DNA from: Arcuatula senhousia
Lineage: Eukaryota; Mollusca; Bivalvia; Mytilida; Mytilidae
Direction of reading: 5' to 3'
Assembly: GCA_963971305.1 (NCBI GenBank)
Contig: OZ020306.1
Location: forward strand, 53,232,686-53,296,685
Length of the DNA: 64,000 bases
The position numbers and the translations under genes are program-made. Below, one piece after another: positions 34,488-45,140 of this stretch (the first letter of the stretch is position 1; the number at the start of each line of letters is the position of its first letter). The notes beneath the pieces are model-generated. The model searched no databases. It was given only the letters and a program-made list of their open reading frames with translations, and was not told where the DNA came from.

Positions 34488-34746
34488 TATAGAATATTAT
34501 GTACTTTCCTTTTTGATACTATCTATATCTAGGTGAGTATCAGACGAGTCCGGTAGGACGAGTCTGATACGAGACTAGATGTAGATAGTATCAAAAAGGA
34601 AAGTATATAATATTCTTTTTATCGGTAATGACGTCACAGTTATCAAGTGCTCCCACCTGATATTTTCTTGTATCACGGACTGTCCATGATACTGAAAAAT
34701 ATCAGGCAGATGATTTCAAAGGAAAAAGCCGCTTATTACCGATAAA
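34488..34746. mobile_element. Two-hairpin insertion in copy 2
   Basis: About 259 bp, missing from copy 1 between GGATATA and TCAGTGTTC. Hairpin 1 (34491-34616) has arms of about 58 bp around GGTA. Hairpin 2 (34656-34706) has arms CCTGATATTTTC and GAAAAATATCAGG and sits inside a perfect 11-bp inverted repeat, TTTATCGGTAA and TTACCGATAAA (34618-34628, 34736-34746). No coding sequence. Confidence 0.8.
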
Positions 34747-35777
34747 TCAGTGTTCTATCTCTGGAATAGACAGCTTTGTATCCTGTCACGTCAACATTCA
34801 CGACTCGGTCCATCGTAAATGCAAGCATCAAACATATCATCAAATGCATATTTTCCAACGCATTTTCCAACGCTTCAAAAAAGGACATCGTCGGAAACCC
34901 ACGGATAATTCCTACCTCCTAAATCACATCTGCCTTCCCTATGTATGTTTCTTTAAACCACACGTAGAAAAGAAATCTTACATATGGAAATCAACGGGGT
35001 AATCACCGGGGACATTGCATAATTTTTTTCTGATGCCTCCCTGTCCAAAATACTTGAAAAGCTAATTGGTAGCACATACTTTTCTCACCACTTGTATGTA
35101 TCGAAAGATAATCATCCTTTCCGTTCATCAAATTGAACGTGCCAAATTGTCAATCGTGTTTCGCGAAAAGGTTTCATTTCTTTCATGCCTATAACAACAC
35201 TCCATTTTGATTGTTTACATTTATAACGATAAAAAGCACATGTTAACGTTATAGAAGCGATGATTTGATTAGCCCGATTGGCCTAAGACATTAAATATTC
35301 ATGACGAAGTTTACTATCTTCGTTGCCGATTGGTTCGTTTCATCATCATATCGGAAACATGAATATGTAAATACACAGTAAAACTAGTCCGACACACAAT
35401 TATTTATAAATACGCAATATTCCGCAAACGCGGAAATTATTTTACCCACCCACATTTAATTAATATAACGATATTTTAGTGCTCAATTATAAGATATTCA
35501 ATGCAATGGTATGTTAATATGTTAAAGAAACGTACATTATGAAAGAATCGCAATAACTATCCATCGAAAAATTTCTTATCGCGGAAGGTTAATTGAATAT
35601 CATTAATTTGTAGTAATGAGTGAGGCCATCGCTTTTTCTAATCTGGTCCTATTTTGACCTATATTCCATTTCTACGAGAGTTAGCGAAGTGACAACGAGT
35701 TGTAACAGTTTGGCGCGCCTTCTTCCATTCATCTTTTCTCCGACAAGACTCGGAAGCCGAAGACTTCCGAGTAAAAA

Positions 35778-36187
35778 CTTGCTTGGTGTTATATTTGGAA
35801 ACAACAAATATATCAACCAATGAAAATCATTTCTGTATTTTCTCCTACGCTTTATGTTGGGTGTAAAAAGTTGCCGGTGGTCGGGATTTGCTAATGCACA
35901 ATTGTAATCTATAATGTAGAGACTGTTAAAGACAGACCAGAAAAAAGATTTTGTTACTTTATCTTGTTTTGTTCGTGTCTTGTGTGAGTTGACCGAAGCA
36001 CACATAATCTGAAAACAACAAGTATATGATGTTACTGTTAATGCAAATCGCGTTAAACATGACAACCCGTTTTGTGATGAGATGTTACTCCTTGAAATAT
36101 CGATATACAGCACAACCAAATTTACCGATATTATACCCGTTTAGTTTTAGTATTGTATTATGAAGATCAGTGTAGATAATGTAGGCC
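35778..36187. other. Spacer with an inverted fragment of the macrosatellite
   Basis: Mostly unassigned. At about 36060-36146 the reverse complement matches 48085-48160: AATATCGATATACAGCACAA and AATTTACCGATATTATACCC. Open frames here have no recognisable product. Confidence 0.6.
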
Positions 36188-36360
36188 CTGTGCAAAATGT
36201 ACATAATGTGGATAGAATACATAGCAAGTCAGTCAACTAGTTTACGGTGTGTAGATAAATCACTTATTCTTATCACCAAGCCATGCTGTGTAAATAATCT
36301 TAACATGCCACTACGTTCACCCTGACCACAGAATATCAACCATGAATTCCGTTGCAGGTC

Positions 36361-36450
36361 CGTCACCTAGTGACTCTGTGTTAATCACATAGTCACTCAG
36401 TGACTCTGTGATAATCACATAATCACCAAGTGACTCTGTGTTAATCACTT
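36361..36450. repeat. 30-bp trimer within the degenerate array
   Basis: TGACTCTGTG recurs at 36371, 36401 and 36431 with the spacer TTAATCACATAGTCACTCAG or close variants. The macrosatellite has only one such unit at the matching place. Confidence 0.85.
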
Positions 36451-37069
36451 AGTCCTACTTTTATATATGCCTGTATGTCACATATGGCCTAGTTTATAAA
36501 AACTTAAGTCCAAAACAGATTTATCCTGTAATCACGCCTATGGATTATCACGCATGGCCTAGCAACCATTAAAAGTCTAAAACAGATTAATTCCAGAGTC
36601 ACGCTGTGTAAATCCCCTAGTCCTGCTCCACATGTCTTTTCGTAAATATGCCCGGTATATCATCTTTGGAGTCCGTAGCATGTCAAGCAACTAGTCAAAT
36701 CGTATGCCTATATGTTTCATTTGGCACAGTAGATCTGAAAGGCTGTCACATTTTTACATGCTGTGTCATGTGGCAGTGTAAATCACCCATCCTGCTTTAC
36801 ATACCTATGTTCACATATGACCCAGTATATCAACTCTGACATGTCTGAAGGCAATGAGTATAATCAGCTAGTTACACATATAACAAAATCCTTTTCTATA
36901 TAACATTGGCCTGTGTATTGACAGGGAAGTTCATATCAGGTCATACCCAGTAACGGTGTGTAAATCGCCTACTCCTGCTCTGCATTCCTTTAGGTACACA
37001 TATGGTCCTGAATATCAAGTTAATTACAGTCCTGCTCTACACACCTATGTTACAATATGGCCCTGTGCG

Positions 37070-37194
37070 ATAAGAAATTTATCACCTACTCACGCAGTGC
37101 AAATCATTTAGTCCTTCTCTACAGGCTTTTTCGAATTCATATGGCCCAGTATATCAACCTGGCAGTTCATAGCAGGTCAGCCACTAGTCAAGGT
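37070..37194 (+). repeat. 125-bp direct duplication, copy 1
   Basis: Identical to 37608-37732, from ATAAGAAATTTATCACC to AGCCACTAGTCAAGGT. The 413 bp between them include an inverted fragment of the large element. Confidence 0.9.
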
Positions 37195-37414
37195 GTGTAA
37201 ATCACTTACTTTAGTCTACATACCTCTACCTTCACATACAATCAACCTGGAAGTCCAAATCAGGTTGCCACCTTGTCGCGCTGTGTAAATCATCTTGTCA
37301 TCATCTTTATTTCAGAGAGTGCTGAATGAAAATAAATATAGTATTGGCGATAATGGTCACAGTTAAATAATTAAATATATAATATAATATCTGAATATTT
37401 GTAATATATATATA

Positions 37415-37530
37415 TCTTTGAGTGGGGGATTGCTCAGAAGACGACAAAATTAACATAGAAGGGGATATTTATATAGAAAACACTACATTTGTTTATGTAG
37501 TTTCAGAACTCAACTGAACATTTGAAAGCG
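37415..37530 (-). repeat. Inverted fragment of the large element's left end
   Basis: The reverse complement matches 38935-39040 of copy 3 (GACGACAAAATTAACATAG, GGGGATATTTATATAGAAAA, AACTCAACTGAACATTTG), including sequence private to copy 3. One short extra segment lies at TTTGTTTATGTA. Confidence 0.8.
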
Positions 37531-37607
37531 CTTGTGGTGAATGTAACATCTATGAATTAATACAGAGATTGAAATTATTCAATATTTTTGTTTTTATTAT
37601 TATATAT

Positions 37608-37732
37608 ATAAGAAATTTATCACCTACTCACGCAGTGCAAATCATTTAGTCCTTCTCTACAGGCTTTTTCGAATTCATATGGCCCAGTATATCAACCTGG
37701 CAGTTCATAGCAGGTCAGCCACTAGTCAAGGT
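37608..37732 (+). repeat. 125-bp direct duplication, copy 2
   Basis: Second member of the pair with 37070-37194. It is followed by TGTATCGTTGC, where the first copy has GTGTAAATC. Confidence 0.9.
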
Positions 37733-37878
37733 TGTATCGTTGCATAATCCTTTAGACTTTTATATTATTTTGTTTATGTTGCATCGTCAATTGTTTTGTC
37801 GATCCGATACTCAATAAGTTGACTGGTTGGTAGCTTCCTTTAGACTCTTTATATATATATAAAGATTTTTACCAAAGG

Positions 37879-38085
37879 ATGCTTCTCAATTTTTCAAGAC
37901 ACCGTAACAGACAGGACGACCCAGTGGCGAAACACTTTTACTCGGACGGACACACACTCGCGGACTTCAAGGTACAAGGGATCGAAAAACTGACGGGCGA
38001 TGAGACGTACAGAAAGACACAGGAAAATCTATGGAAGAATAAACTACGAACTTACAAACCGTACGGAATTAACACTAAAGAGTAG
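37879..38085 (+). pseudogene. GIY-YIG endonuclease C-terminal fragment (Penelope-like)
   Basis: The 68-residue frame has KHFYSDGHTLADFKVQGIEK, then YRKTQENLWKNKLRTYKPYG and a final GIN-T-K-E. This H-F...GH...D...IE...(W).KLRT..P.GIN pattern is the tail of GIY-YIG nucleases fused to Penelope-like RTs. The catalytic GIY and YIG motifs lie further upstream in such proteins and are absent. It stops at a regular TAG. The ATG used is only the first available one after truncation. Confidence 0.6.
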
Positions 38086-38261
38086 TTGCTAACAATTCGC
38101 AATTCATTTTATACATTTTTCATCACGTTTTTTTTTTATTTCTCTCTCACTATATACTGCTGTACAACACTGCTTGCACCAAGGACTTTTTAATTTGTGA
38201 CGTTGATGTATTGTTTCGTTTTTCTTTTGTGTACGTCGTTGTTTTTCTGTGTGTAAATAAA

Positions 38262-38312
38262 ATGTCGCTGATGAAGGCTGGTAGCGCGGCCGTAAGCTAC
38301 GACGAAAAATAG
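38262..38312 (+). ncRNA. Hammerhead-ribozyme-like motif (candidate, probably degenerate)
   Basis: CTGATGA at 38268-38274 and GAAA at 38304-38307 match the two conserved hammerhead core boxes, with 29 nt able to pair between them. Two alternative stems exist: GTAGC with GCTAC, or GGCTG with CGGCC. With the second stem, the core after it reads GTAA rather than GAAA. Flanking AATAAAAT and ATTTTATT could form an outer stem. No clear short stem III with a cleavage triplet was found. Confidence 0.3.
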
Positions 38313-38375
38313 CTCATTGTGATTTTATTATATACTATACAGACTTTATTATATATATATATATATATGGGGGAA

Positions 38376-38843
38376 ATACGGCCCGAGTACACAATTAATT
38401 TTCCCTCTTTGTTCAATATAGCAAAATTTTACTTTACGAAAAAAAATATGGCTATAAATAATTTATATTTAGCTATATTGTACCTATGGCCAATATGCCC
38501 CTTATATTTGAAAATAAAAAAAAAATGCATATATTCAACTTTTTTGACAAGTGAAAACTATAAGGCCCTAGAGGGGGTCAAGTTCAGAGAGCTTCCGAAA
38601 AGAAAAAATTCCCCCTTTTTGTCATTTCTTAATTCACATAAAGCATCTTCACTTCATTTCTTAAACGTCTTGCTAGTGTTCTGTAACCCCTTTCCTTTGA
38701 AATGAGACCAAAAACAACTATAAAAATTAAAGAGAACACATTGAAGCAAATTCCTTTCTAAGGCCATATTTTTAATAGGAACTATATTCGATATATATAA
38801 CGAAAAGCAAAGGGCGATAATTGTGTACTCGTACCATACAGAG
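38376..38843. mobile_element. MITE-like inverted-repeat element
   Basis: The left end (GAGTACACAATTAATTTTCC at about 38384) pairs with the right end (GGGCGATAATTGTGTACTC ending near 38831), with looser pairing continuing for 60-70 bp. A (TA)n tract precedes it and element copy 3 begins 27 bp after it. No transposase. Confidence 0.5.
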
Positions 38844-38869
38844 GTTACTCTGAAACGATTAAATATCAT

Positions 38870-41800
38870 AATCAAATTAACGTTGGTACTAATAACTCGG
38901 AAGTCAGAATGTTTCCTAAATGTTAGCGTATGCTAATTTACAAATGTTCAGTTGAGTTCTGAAACTAGTGTTTTCTATATAAATATCCCCTTCTATGTTA
39001 ATTTTGTCGTCTTCTGAGCAATCCCCCCTCAAAGACTGTATACTGTTTACACTGTAGATTCGTCCGTCCGTCCGTCTGTCCAAAATAATATACTGTAAAA
39101 ATGTAAAGTACATCACGGTTTTCTAACTTGCAACTACATAAGATAGTGGTCTTATATTTTGTATGATTAGCTTGATCCTATAGTATACTAGTTTAATAAA
39201 CTTTTTTGTAGACTTTTGCGGAAAAATTGATAACATGAAAAGTATAATACACATACCAAACTGAACATTTGGTATACAGACAGTTGGGGATGTGGTCTAC
39301 GCAACTGGCTCTATGCCGTGTGATCATGATCCATTTTTACGCTTCAACGACTCTTATATGAAATAAGGTCTGTTTTAGACTTATCAAAACGTCTTTGTTT
39401 AATTACATAAAAAGTATAAAACCTAGGCATCTGATAATTCTTAGACGGTTGAGGTTGTGGTTTACCCTAATCACACCATGCTGTGTGACCCTGAACCCAT
39501 TTTCACGCGTCAACAACTCTGTTTTTTTTTTTTTTAGCCGTAAATTTTTTGTAAGGCTTTTGTGGAAAACAGGAAATTTTGTTCTTCAGTGTTTTTTATC
39601 ATAGAAAATATGGTCTAGATCTGATTTTTGATGAAAAAATATTTGGCATATAACAGAAATTTGATATCTGTAAAATTTCTTAGTTATTTCGCCGAGTACA
39701 TCATGATATCACCGCAACATGTTGCATGAACGCTGTATGTTTGAGGCAAATTATGCCCATGGTAGACTGATAAAGTCGTGTTAACACATGCCACCTTTCG
39801 TGAACTTTCCACCAACTCTTTACAAGAAATTCAACACTTTTTTGCAAAAGCAGACCCCAAAAATTGATGCTTCAAAAATACTTGCTGCCTTTCACTTTTC
39901 CCCCTTTTTGGTCCCTAATTTAGTAACAGAATATAGGGGGTTGCAATTATGAATATTTCAATTTGCATCCACTGCTTGATAAGACTTAAATTGCAACAAA
40001 AAAATCGGACCAGAAATAAAAAAGAACATTTTGCCCATTTTATGGCCATTAATTTCTAATTGATAAAAGGGGGGACCCTATAATCAATCCCATCTATGGT
40101 GTAATGGTAAGACATATCATAACAATTGACCAACCAGAACCAAAGTTATTGTGGGACCAAATATAATACTTTACCCATACTGGTAAGAGAGGGAGCTGTA
40201 TTGCAATCACATTATCCATCTGTTTGTCCGTCCGTAACAAACTTTCGTAACAGATTTCTCGGCTTCAACTGAAGGGATTGATTTCAAATTCAGTAAACAG
40301 CTTCAGCATGATGCGTTGTACCGTGTCTTCCCTTTCTAGGTCAGTTACGCATCTACATCCCTTTTTTAGAGCCGAGTTAAGACTTTTTAAGTACCAAAAA
40401 TAGACAATGTTCCCTATCAGATTTCTCGGCTTCTACTGAAGAGATTGATTTTAAATTTGGTATAAAGCTTTAGCATGATGAGTTGTACCGTTCCTCCCCT
40501 TTCCATGTCATTTCGATTATCTACTATACCTGTTTTCTGAATGGTCGAGTGGGTGTACGACTTAATGCAACCCCTTGTTTGATTTTTTTGCACTTTTAGG
40601 GCCCCTAGTTTATCAAAAAAATAAATATAAATTTCACAGCATTTGGTTAACCAGAATAAAAGTCATTGTGGAAACAAACAAGAATGTAAGATTATTGGCC
40701 CCTAAAAAGGGGTACCCATTAAATCGGTGTACACGAATATGAAAAATGTTAATACAACAATTTAAATAACACTGAAACAAGTAAATGTGTACAAATGTAT
40801 TCAAATATCATAAACATGACATGCATATGATAATGGCATACACACTACTTGTTTATAACAAATTTAGTGTAGAAAAATACATTTCATCAATTGAGTAAGC
40901 TGATCATTGTACGTGCTGTACATATTTTACTTCGACAGATTTTCATTTTTATTTAATACACATAATAATAAAGGCCCGATGTTTTATGACACTTTCGAAA
41001 CAGCCAATTCGTTGTTTTGATTGGTGCTTTAAGTACAGGGTATTTTAAATGATGCCATTCCAAGCATCCGTCACTACACGTCTGGTACAACCATTCTGCT
41101 ACATCTTTTGTTTTCTGCCACTCTTTACATTTATGTTAAGACGTGATCCTCCAGCCTTGGAAGAAAAATTCATTCCCCCATTAATGCAAGTATATTTTTT
41201 GAAGTTGTTGCATATTATCTAGAAAAGTGGGTGGGTGAGTCAGTGGTGGGAAGAATTGAAATGCACAAGGCATGCATGATATACATTAACTAAAAATTTC
41301 TGATTTTATACAACAATTTCTTTGTATATACATGTACTCGACTTAGTTAAAATACATCTTTTGCCTGATCTTACACTACATTTAAGGCGGCTGCTCCATT
41401 ACGTTTAAAGGGACCCCATTTAAACCCTCGCGAGTAAGCGAGTCTTGTACATGTATTATAGTATATCAACAATTTATTATTCCTTTATTTTTGTAACATT
41501 TTTATTTCTTTCAGTTTTTGAGTAACAGTACAATGTACATGTAAATCCGGAGTAACCGTATTTAATTTTTTTTTTTGGTACCCGAGATTCGGGAAACCAT
41601 TACCGTACCCATGATACGTATTAAAAAGGCATTCTGAATTGTTTTGCATGTCCGGCAGCTTAGGCCCACAGTTGATACAATATGCATGTACTCTGGTAAA
41701 TGTTACATATCTAATTAAACAAATATTATAACCTATTATAAAAAACCTACTTCAAATAAGGACATCGCCGGAAACCCACGGATAATTCCTACCAAATTGT

Positions 41801-42468
41801 CAATCGTGTTTCGCGAAAAGGTTTCATTTCTTTCACGCCTAACAAATTCGAAGTCGTAACACGCCATTTTGATTGTTTACATTTAGAACGATAAAATGCA
41901 CATGTTAGCGTTATAGAAGCGATGATTTGATTGGCCTGATTGGCCTACAACATTAAGAGATATCTTTAAGCGACCAACAAAAACGGCTCCTTAACTTTTC
42001 ATGACGAAGTTTATTATCTTTGTTGCCGATTTGTTGGTATCATCATGGTATCGGAAACATGAATTTATAAATACACAGTAAAACTAGTCCGACACACAAT
42101 TATTTATAAATACGCAATATTCCGCACACGCGGAAATTATTTCACCCACCCACATTTAATTAATATTACGATATTTTAGTGATCAATTATAAGATATTCA
42201 ATGCAATGGTCCATGTTAATATTTTATGGAAACGAACATTATGAAAGAATCGCATAACTATCCATCGAAAAATTTCTTATCGCAGAAGGTTAATTGAATA
42301 TCATTAATTTGATGTGATGAGTGAGGCCATCGCTTTTTCTAATCTGGTCCTATATTGACCAATATTCCATTTCTACGACGTGACAACGAGTTGTAACAGT
42401 TTGGCGCGCCTTCTTCCATTCATCTTTTCTCCGACAAGACTCGGAAGCCGAAGACTTCCGAGTAAAAA
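38870..42468 (+). mobile_element. Large interspersed element, copy 3 (about 3.6 kb)
   Basis: The most complete copy. Its left end AATCAAATTAACGTTGG with ACTCGGAAGTC, and its right-end hairpin plus TAAAAA, match copy 2. Compared with copy 2 it has an extra 200 bp at about 39009-39212, with a GTCC microsatellite at 39059-39080, and a deletion near 41745-41790. It lacks the SINE-like, TTAA-MITE and hairpin insertions of copy 2. No coding sequence is supported. Confidence 0.8.
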
Positions 42469-42784
42469 GGGGAACCACTGCAGTGAAAATCTGCCATTTA
42501 AATGAAAGCGACATGAGCAGAAATCTATTAGTGTTTAAGTCCTAGGTGCGCTCCCGGATTATGGTATCAAGACTTGAATCAATGCAGTGAGGTTGCCTCT
42601 ATCCAGGTGATCCTGAAATCTGGACCTGCAAATATTAAACAAAGAGAGAAAGCAAAGGAACCATTCAATGTTCATAGACTATTAATGACATATGTGGAAA
42701 CCACATTCAAAATTTTCATTCTTTTATCTTACTGTTTATTTATCTATCTAATAAGCGGATTGGTGGGTGGATTTAAATGATTTA
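42469..42784. other. Unassigned stretch before the satellite
   Basis: Less AT-rich than its surroundings. A plus-strand open frame (42574-42780) has a polar first half and a hydrophobic end. I see no family signature, and there is no upstream context to call it an exon. Confidence 0.35.
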
Positions 42785-45079
42785 TACTCCATAGAAAATG
42801 GTTCTGAACTTCCCCCTCCCCTTTCAATCCAAAGTCAGTAGGTGGCACTAACAGAGGGGTAAGTGGGCTACATGCCCCACCCGGTCGGGCCGTGATTAAG
42901 TATTGGGATTCGGTCCGGTGGCCGTCCCAATATGTCGTAATATACAATAAACGGCCCTGTATAAGTACGTAGAAAATTCTTACCAACTTGTCCCTCCCCT
43001 TTCAATCCAAAAGTCAGTAGGTGGCACTAACAGAGGGGTAGGTGGGCTACATGCCCCACCCGGTCGGACCGTGACTAAGTATTGGGATTCGGTCCGGTGG
43101 CCGTCCCAATATGTCGTAATATACAATAAACGGCCCTGTATAAGTACATAGAAAATGCTTCCCAACTTTTCCCTCCCCATTCAATCCAAAAGTCAGTAGG
43201 TGGCACTAACAGAGGTGTAAGTGGGCTAAATGCCCCACCCAAACGGACCGTGACTAAGTATTGGGATTCGGTCTGGTGGCCGTCCCAATTTGTCATAATA
43301 TACAATAAACAGCCCTGTATAAGTACATAGAAAATGCTTCCCAACTTTTCCCTCCCCTTTCAATCCAAAAGTCAGTAGATGGCACTAACAGAGAGGTAAG
43401 TGGCCTGGGCTATATGCCCCACCCGGTCGGACCATGACTTACTATTGGGATTCGGTCCGGTGGCCGTCCCAATATGTCGTAATATACAATAAACGGCCCT
43501 ATATAAGTACATAAAAAATGCTCTCTAACTTTTCCCTCCCCTTTCAATCCATAAGTGAGTAGGTGGCACTAACAGAGGGGTATGTGGGCTACATGCCCCA
43601 CCCAGTCCGACGGTGACTAAGAATCGGGATTCGGTCCGGTAGCCTTCCCAATATGTCGTGATATACAATAAACGGCCCTGTATAAGTACATAGAAAATGG
43701 TTCTGAACTTTTCCCTCCGTTTTCAACCCATAAGTGAGTAGGTGGCACTATCAGAGGGGTAAGCGGGCTACATGCCCCACCCGGTCCTACCGTGACTTAG
43801 TATCGGGATTTGGTCCTGTAGCCGTCCCAATATGTCGTAATATACAATAAACGGACCTGTATAAGTACATAGAAAATGGATCTGAACTTTTCTCTCCCCT
43901 TTCAATCCGTAAGTGAGTAGGTGGCACTAACAGAGGGATAGGTGGGCTACATGCCCCACCCGGTCGGACCGTGACTTAGTATTGGGATTCGGTCCGGTGG
44001 CCGTCCCAATATGTCGTAATATACAATAAACGGCCCTGTATAAGTACATAGAAAATGCTTCCTAAATTTTCTCTCCCCTTTCAATCCATAAGTGAGTAGG
44101 GGGCACTAACAGAGGGGTAAGTGGGCTACATGCCCCACCCGGTCCAACTGTGACTTAGTATCTGGATTTGGTCCGGTGGCCGTGCCAATATGTCGTAATA
44201 TACAATAAACGGCCCTGTATAAGTACATGGAAAATGCTTCCCAATTTTTTCCTCCCCATTCAAACCAAAAGTCATTAGGTGGCACTAACAGAGGGGTAAG
44301 TGGGCTACATGCCCCATCCAAACGGACCGTGAATAAGTATTGGGAGTCGGTCCTGTGGCCGTCCCAATATGTCGTAATAGACAATAAACGGTCCTGTATA
44401 AGTACATACAAAATGGTTCTGAACTTTTCCCTCCCCTTTCAATCCAAAAGTCAGTAGGGGGCACTAACAGAGGGGCAACTGGGCTACATGCCCCACCCGG
44501 TTGGACTGTGACTAAGTTTTGGGATTCGGTCCGGTGGCCGTCCCAATGTGTCGTTATATACAATAAACGGCCCTGTATAAGTACATAGAAAATGCTTCCC
44601 AACTTTTCCCTCCCATTTCAATCCAAAAGTCAGTAGGTGGCACTAACAGAGAGGTCAGTAGCCTATGCTGCCTGCCCCACCCGGTCGGACCCTGACTTAG
44701 TATTGGGATTCGGTCCGGTGGCCATCCCAATATGTAGTAATATACAATAAACGGCCATGTATAAGTACATAGAAAATGCTTCCTAACTTTTCCCTCCCCT
44801 TTCAATCCAAAAGTCAGTAGGTGGCACTAACAGAGGGGTAAGTGGGCTACATGCCCCACCCGGTCCAACCGTGACTAAGTATTGGGATTTGGTCCGGTGG
44901 CCGTGCCAATATGTCGTAATATACAATAAACGGCCCTGTATAAGTACATAGTAAATGCTTCCCAACTTTTCCCTCCCCTTTCAATCCAAAAGTCAGTAGG
45001 TGGCACTAACAGAGGGGTAAGTAGGCTACATGCCCCACCCGGTCGGACCGTGACTTAGTATTGGTATTCGGTCCGGTGG
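42785..45079 (+). repeat. Satellite array, 13 monomers of about 179 bp
   Basis: GGTGGCACT (or GATGGCACT/GGGGGCACT) recurs at 42841, 43020, 43199, 43378, 43562, 43741, 43920, 44099, 44278, 44457, 44636, 44820 and 44999. Spacing is 179 bp except twice 184, from insertions near 43400 and 44655. Monomers share CTACATGCCCCACCCGG, GGGATTCGGTCCGGTGGCCG, CAATATGTCGTAATATAC and CTGTATAAGTACATAGAAAA. They differ by scattered substitutions, so the array is not brand new. The translations seen in it are repeat artefacts. Confidence 0.95.
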
Positions 45080-45140
45080 GCTAAGTATTTTCGAACTCAT
45101 ATGGCCCAGTATATCAACCTAGAAGTTCATAGCAGGTAGT
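45080..45140 (+). repeat. Truncated macrosatellite segment at the satellite junction
   Basis: TTTTCGAACTCATATGGCCC to TCATAGCAGG matches 49738-49790, then joins TAGTAAATTAACC directly, missing about 110 bp present in full units. Confidence 0.8.

Larger units (their letters stand above)
30737..35777 (+). mobile_element. Large interspersed element, copy 2 (with three nested insertions)
   Basis: The left end AATCAAATTAACGTTGG is shared with copy 3 and preceded by unrelated sequence. ACTCGGAAGTC follows 26 bp inside. The right end is the CTCGGAAG/CTTCCGAG hairpin plus TAAAAA. Without its insertions the length is near 3.7 kb, against 3.6 kb for copy 3. An internal diverged duplication (ACAGATTTCTC... 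blocks near 31905 and 32065) lies in the left half. No coding sequence is convincing. The asymmetric ends with a near-3' hairpin resemble Helentron/Helitron2 derivatives, an inference only. Confidence 0.8.
36188..37320 (+). repeat. Degenerate tandem array, unit about 110 bp (relative of 48.9-49.9 kb)
   Basis: Units share GTGTAAATCAC, TCCTGCTCTACATGCCT, CACATATGGCCCAGTATATC and CAACCTGGAAGTTCATAGCA. About ten diverged units run colinear with 48915-49890 of the macrosatellite at roughly 75-80% by eye. No coding function. Confidence 0.75.
37862..38330 (+). mobile_element. Penelope-like element 3' fragment
   Basis: Begins next to a TATATATATAAAG tract, carries the C-terminal end of a GIY-YIG-type endonuclease domain, then about 235 bp of 3' sequence with a hammerhead-like motif. 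RT and most of the nuclease are missing. GIY-YIG nuclease C-termini and hammerhead motifs are both known for Penelope-like elements. The combination here supports the call. Confidence 0.6.

Noticed and set aside
35649..36119. A 156-codon minus-strand frame
   Set aside because: It spans the border of element copy 2 and unrelated sequence. Copies 1 and 3 do not support it and no motif is present.
36361..36450. CRISPR-like regular spacing
   Set aside because: Repeat and spacer are both conserved, and the sequence is clearly eukaryotic. It is a tandem minisatellite.
42785..45079. Overlapping minus-strand frames of 66-105 codons in the satellite
   Set aside because: The monomer length and its indels shift the frame. 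The peptide is a translation of the satellite with no independent support.
42785..45079. Higher-order repeat of 7 monomers suggested by the two 184-bp monomers
   Set aside because: Other variants (the AAACGGACC type and the GGTTCTGAAC type) recur at 6, 5 and 4 monomers, so no single higher-order period holds.
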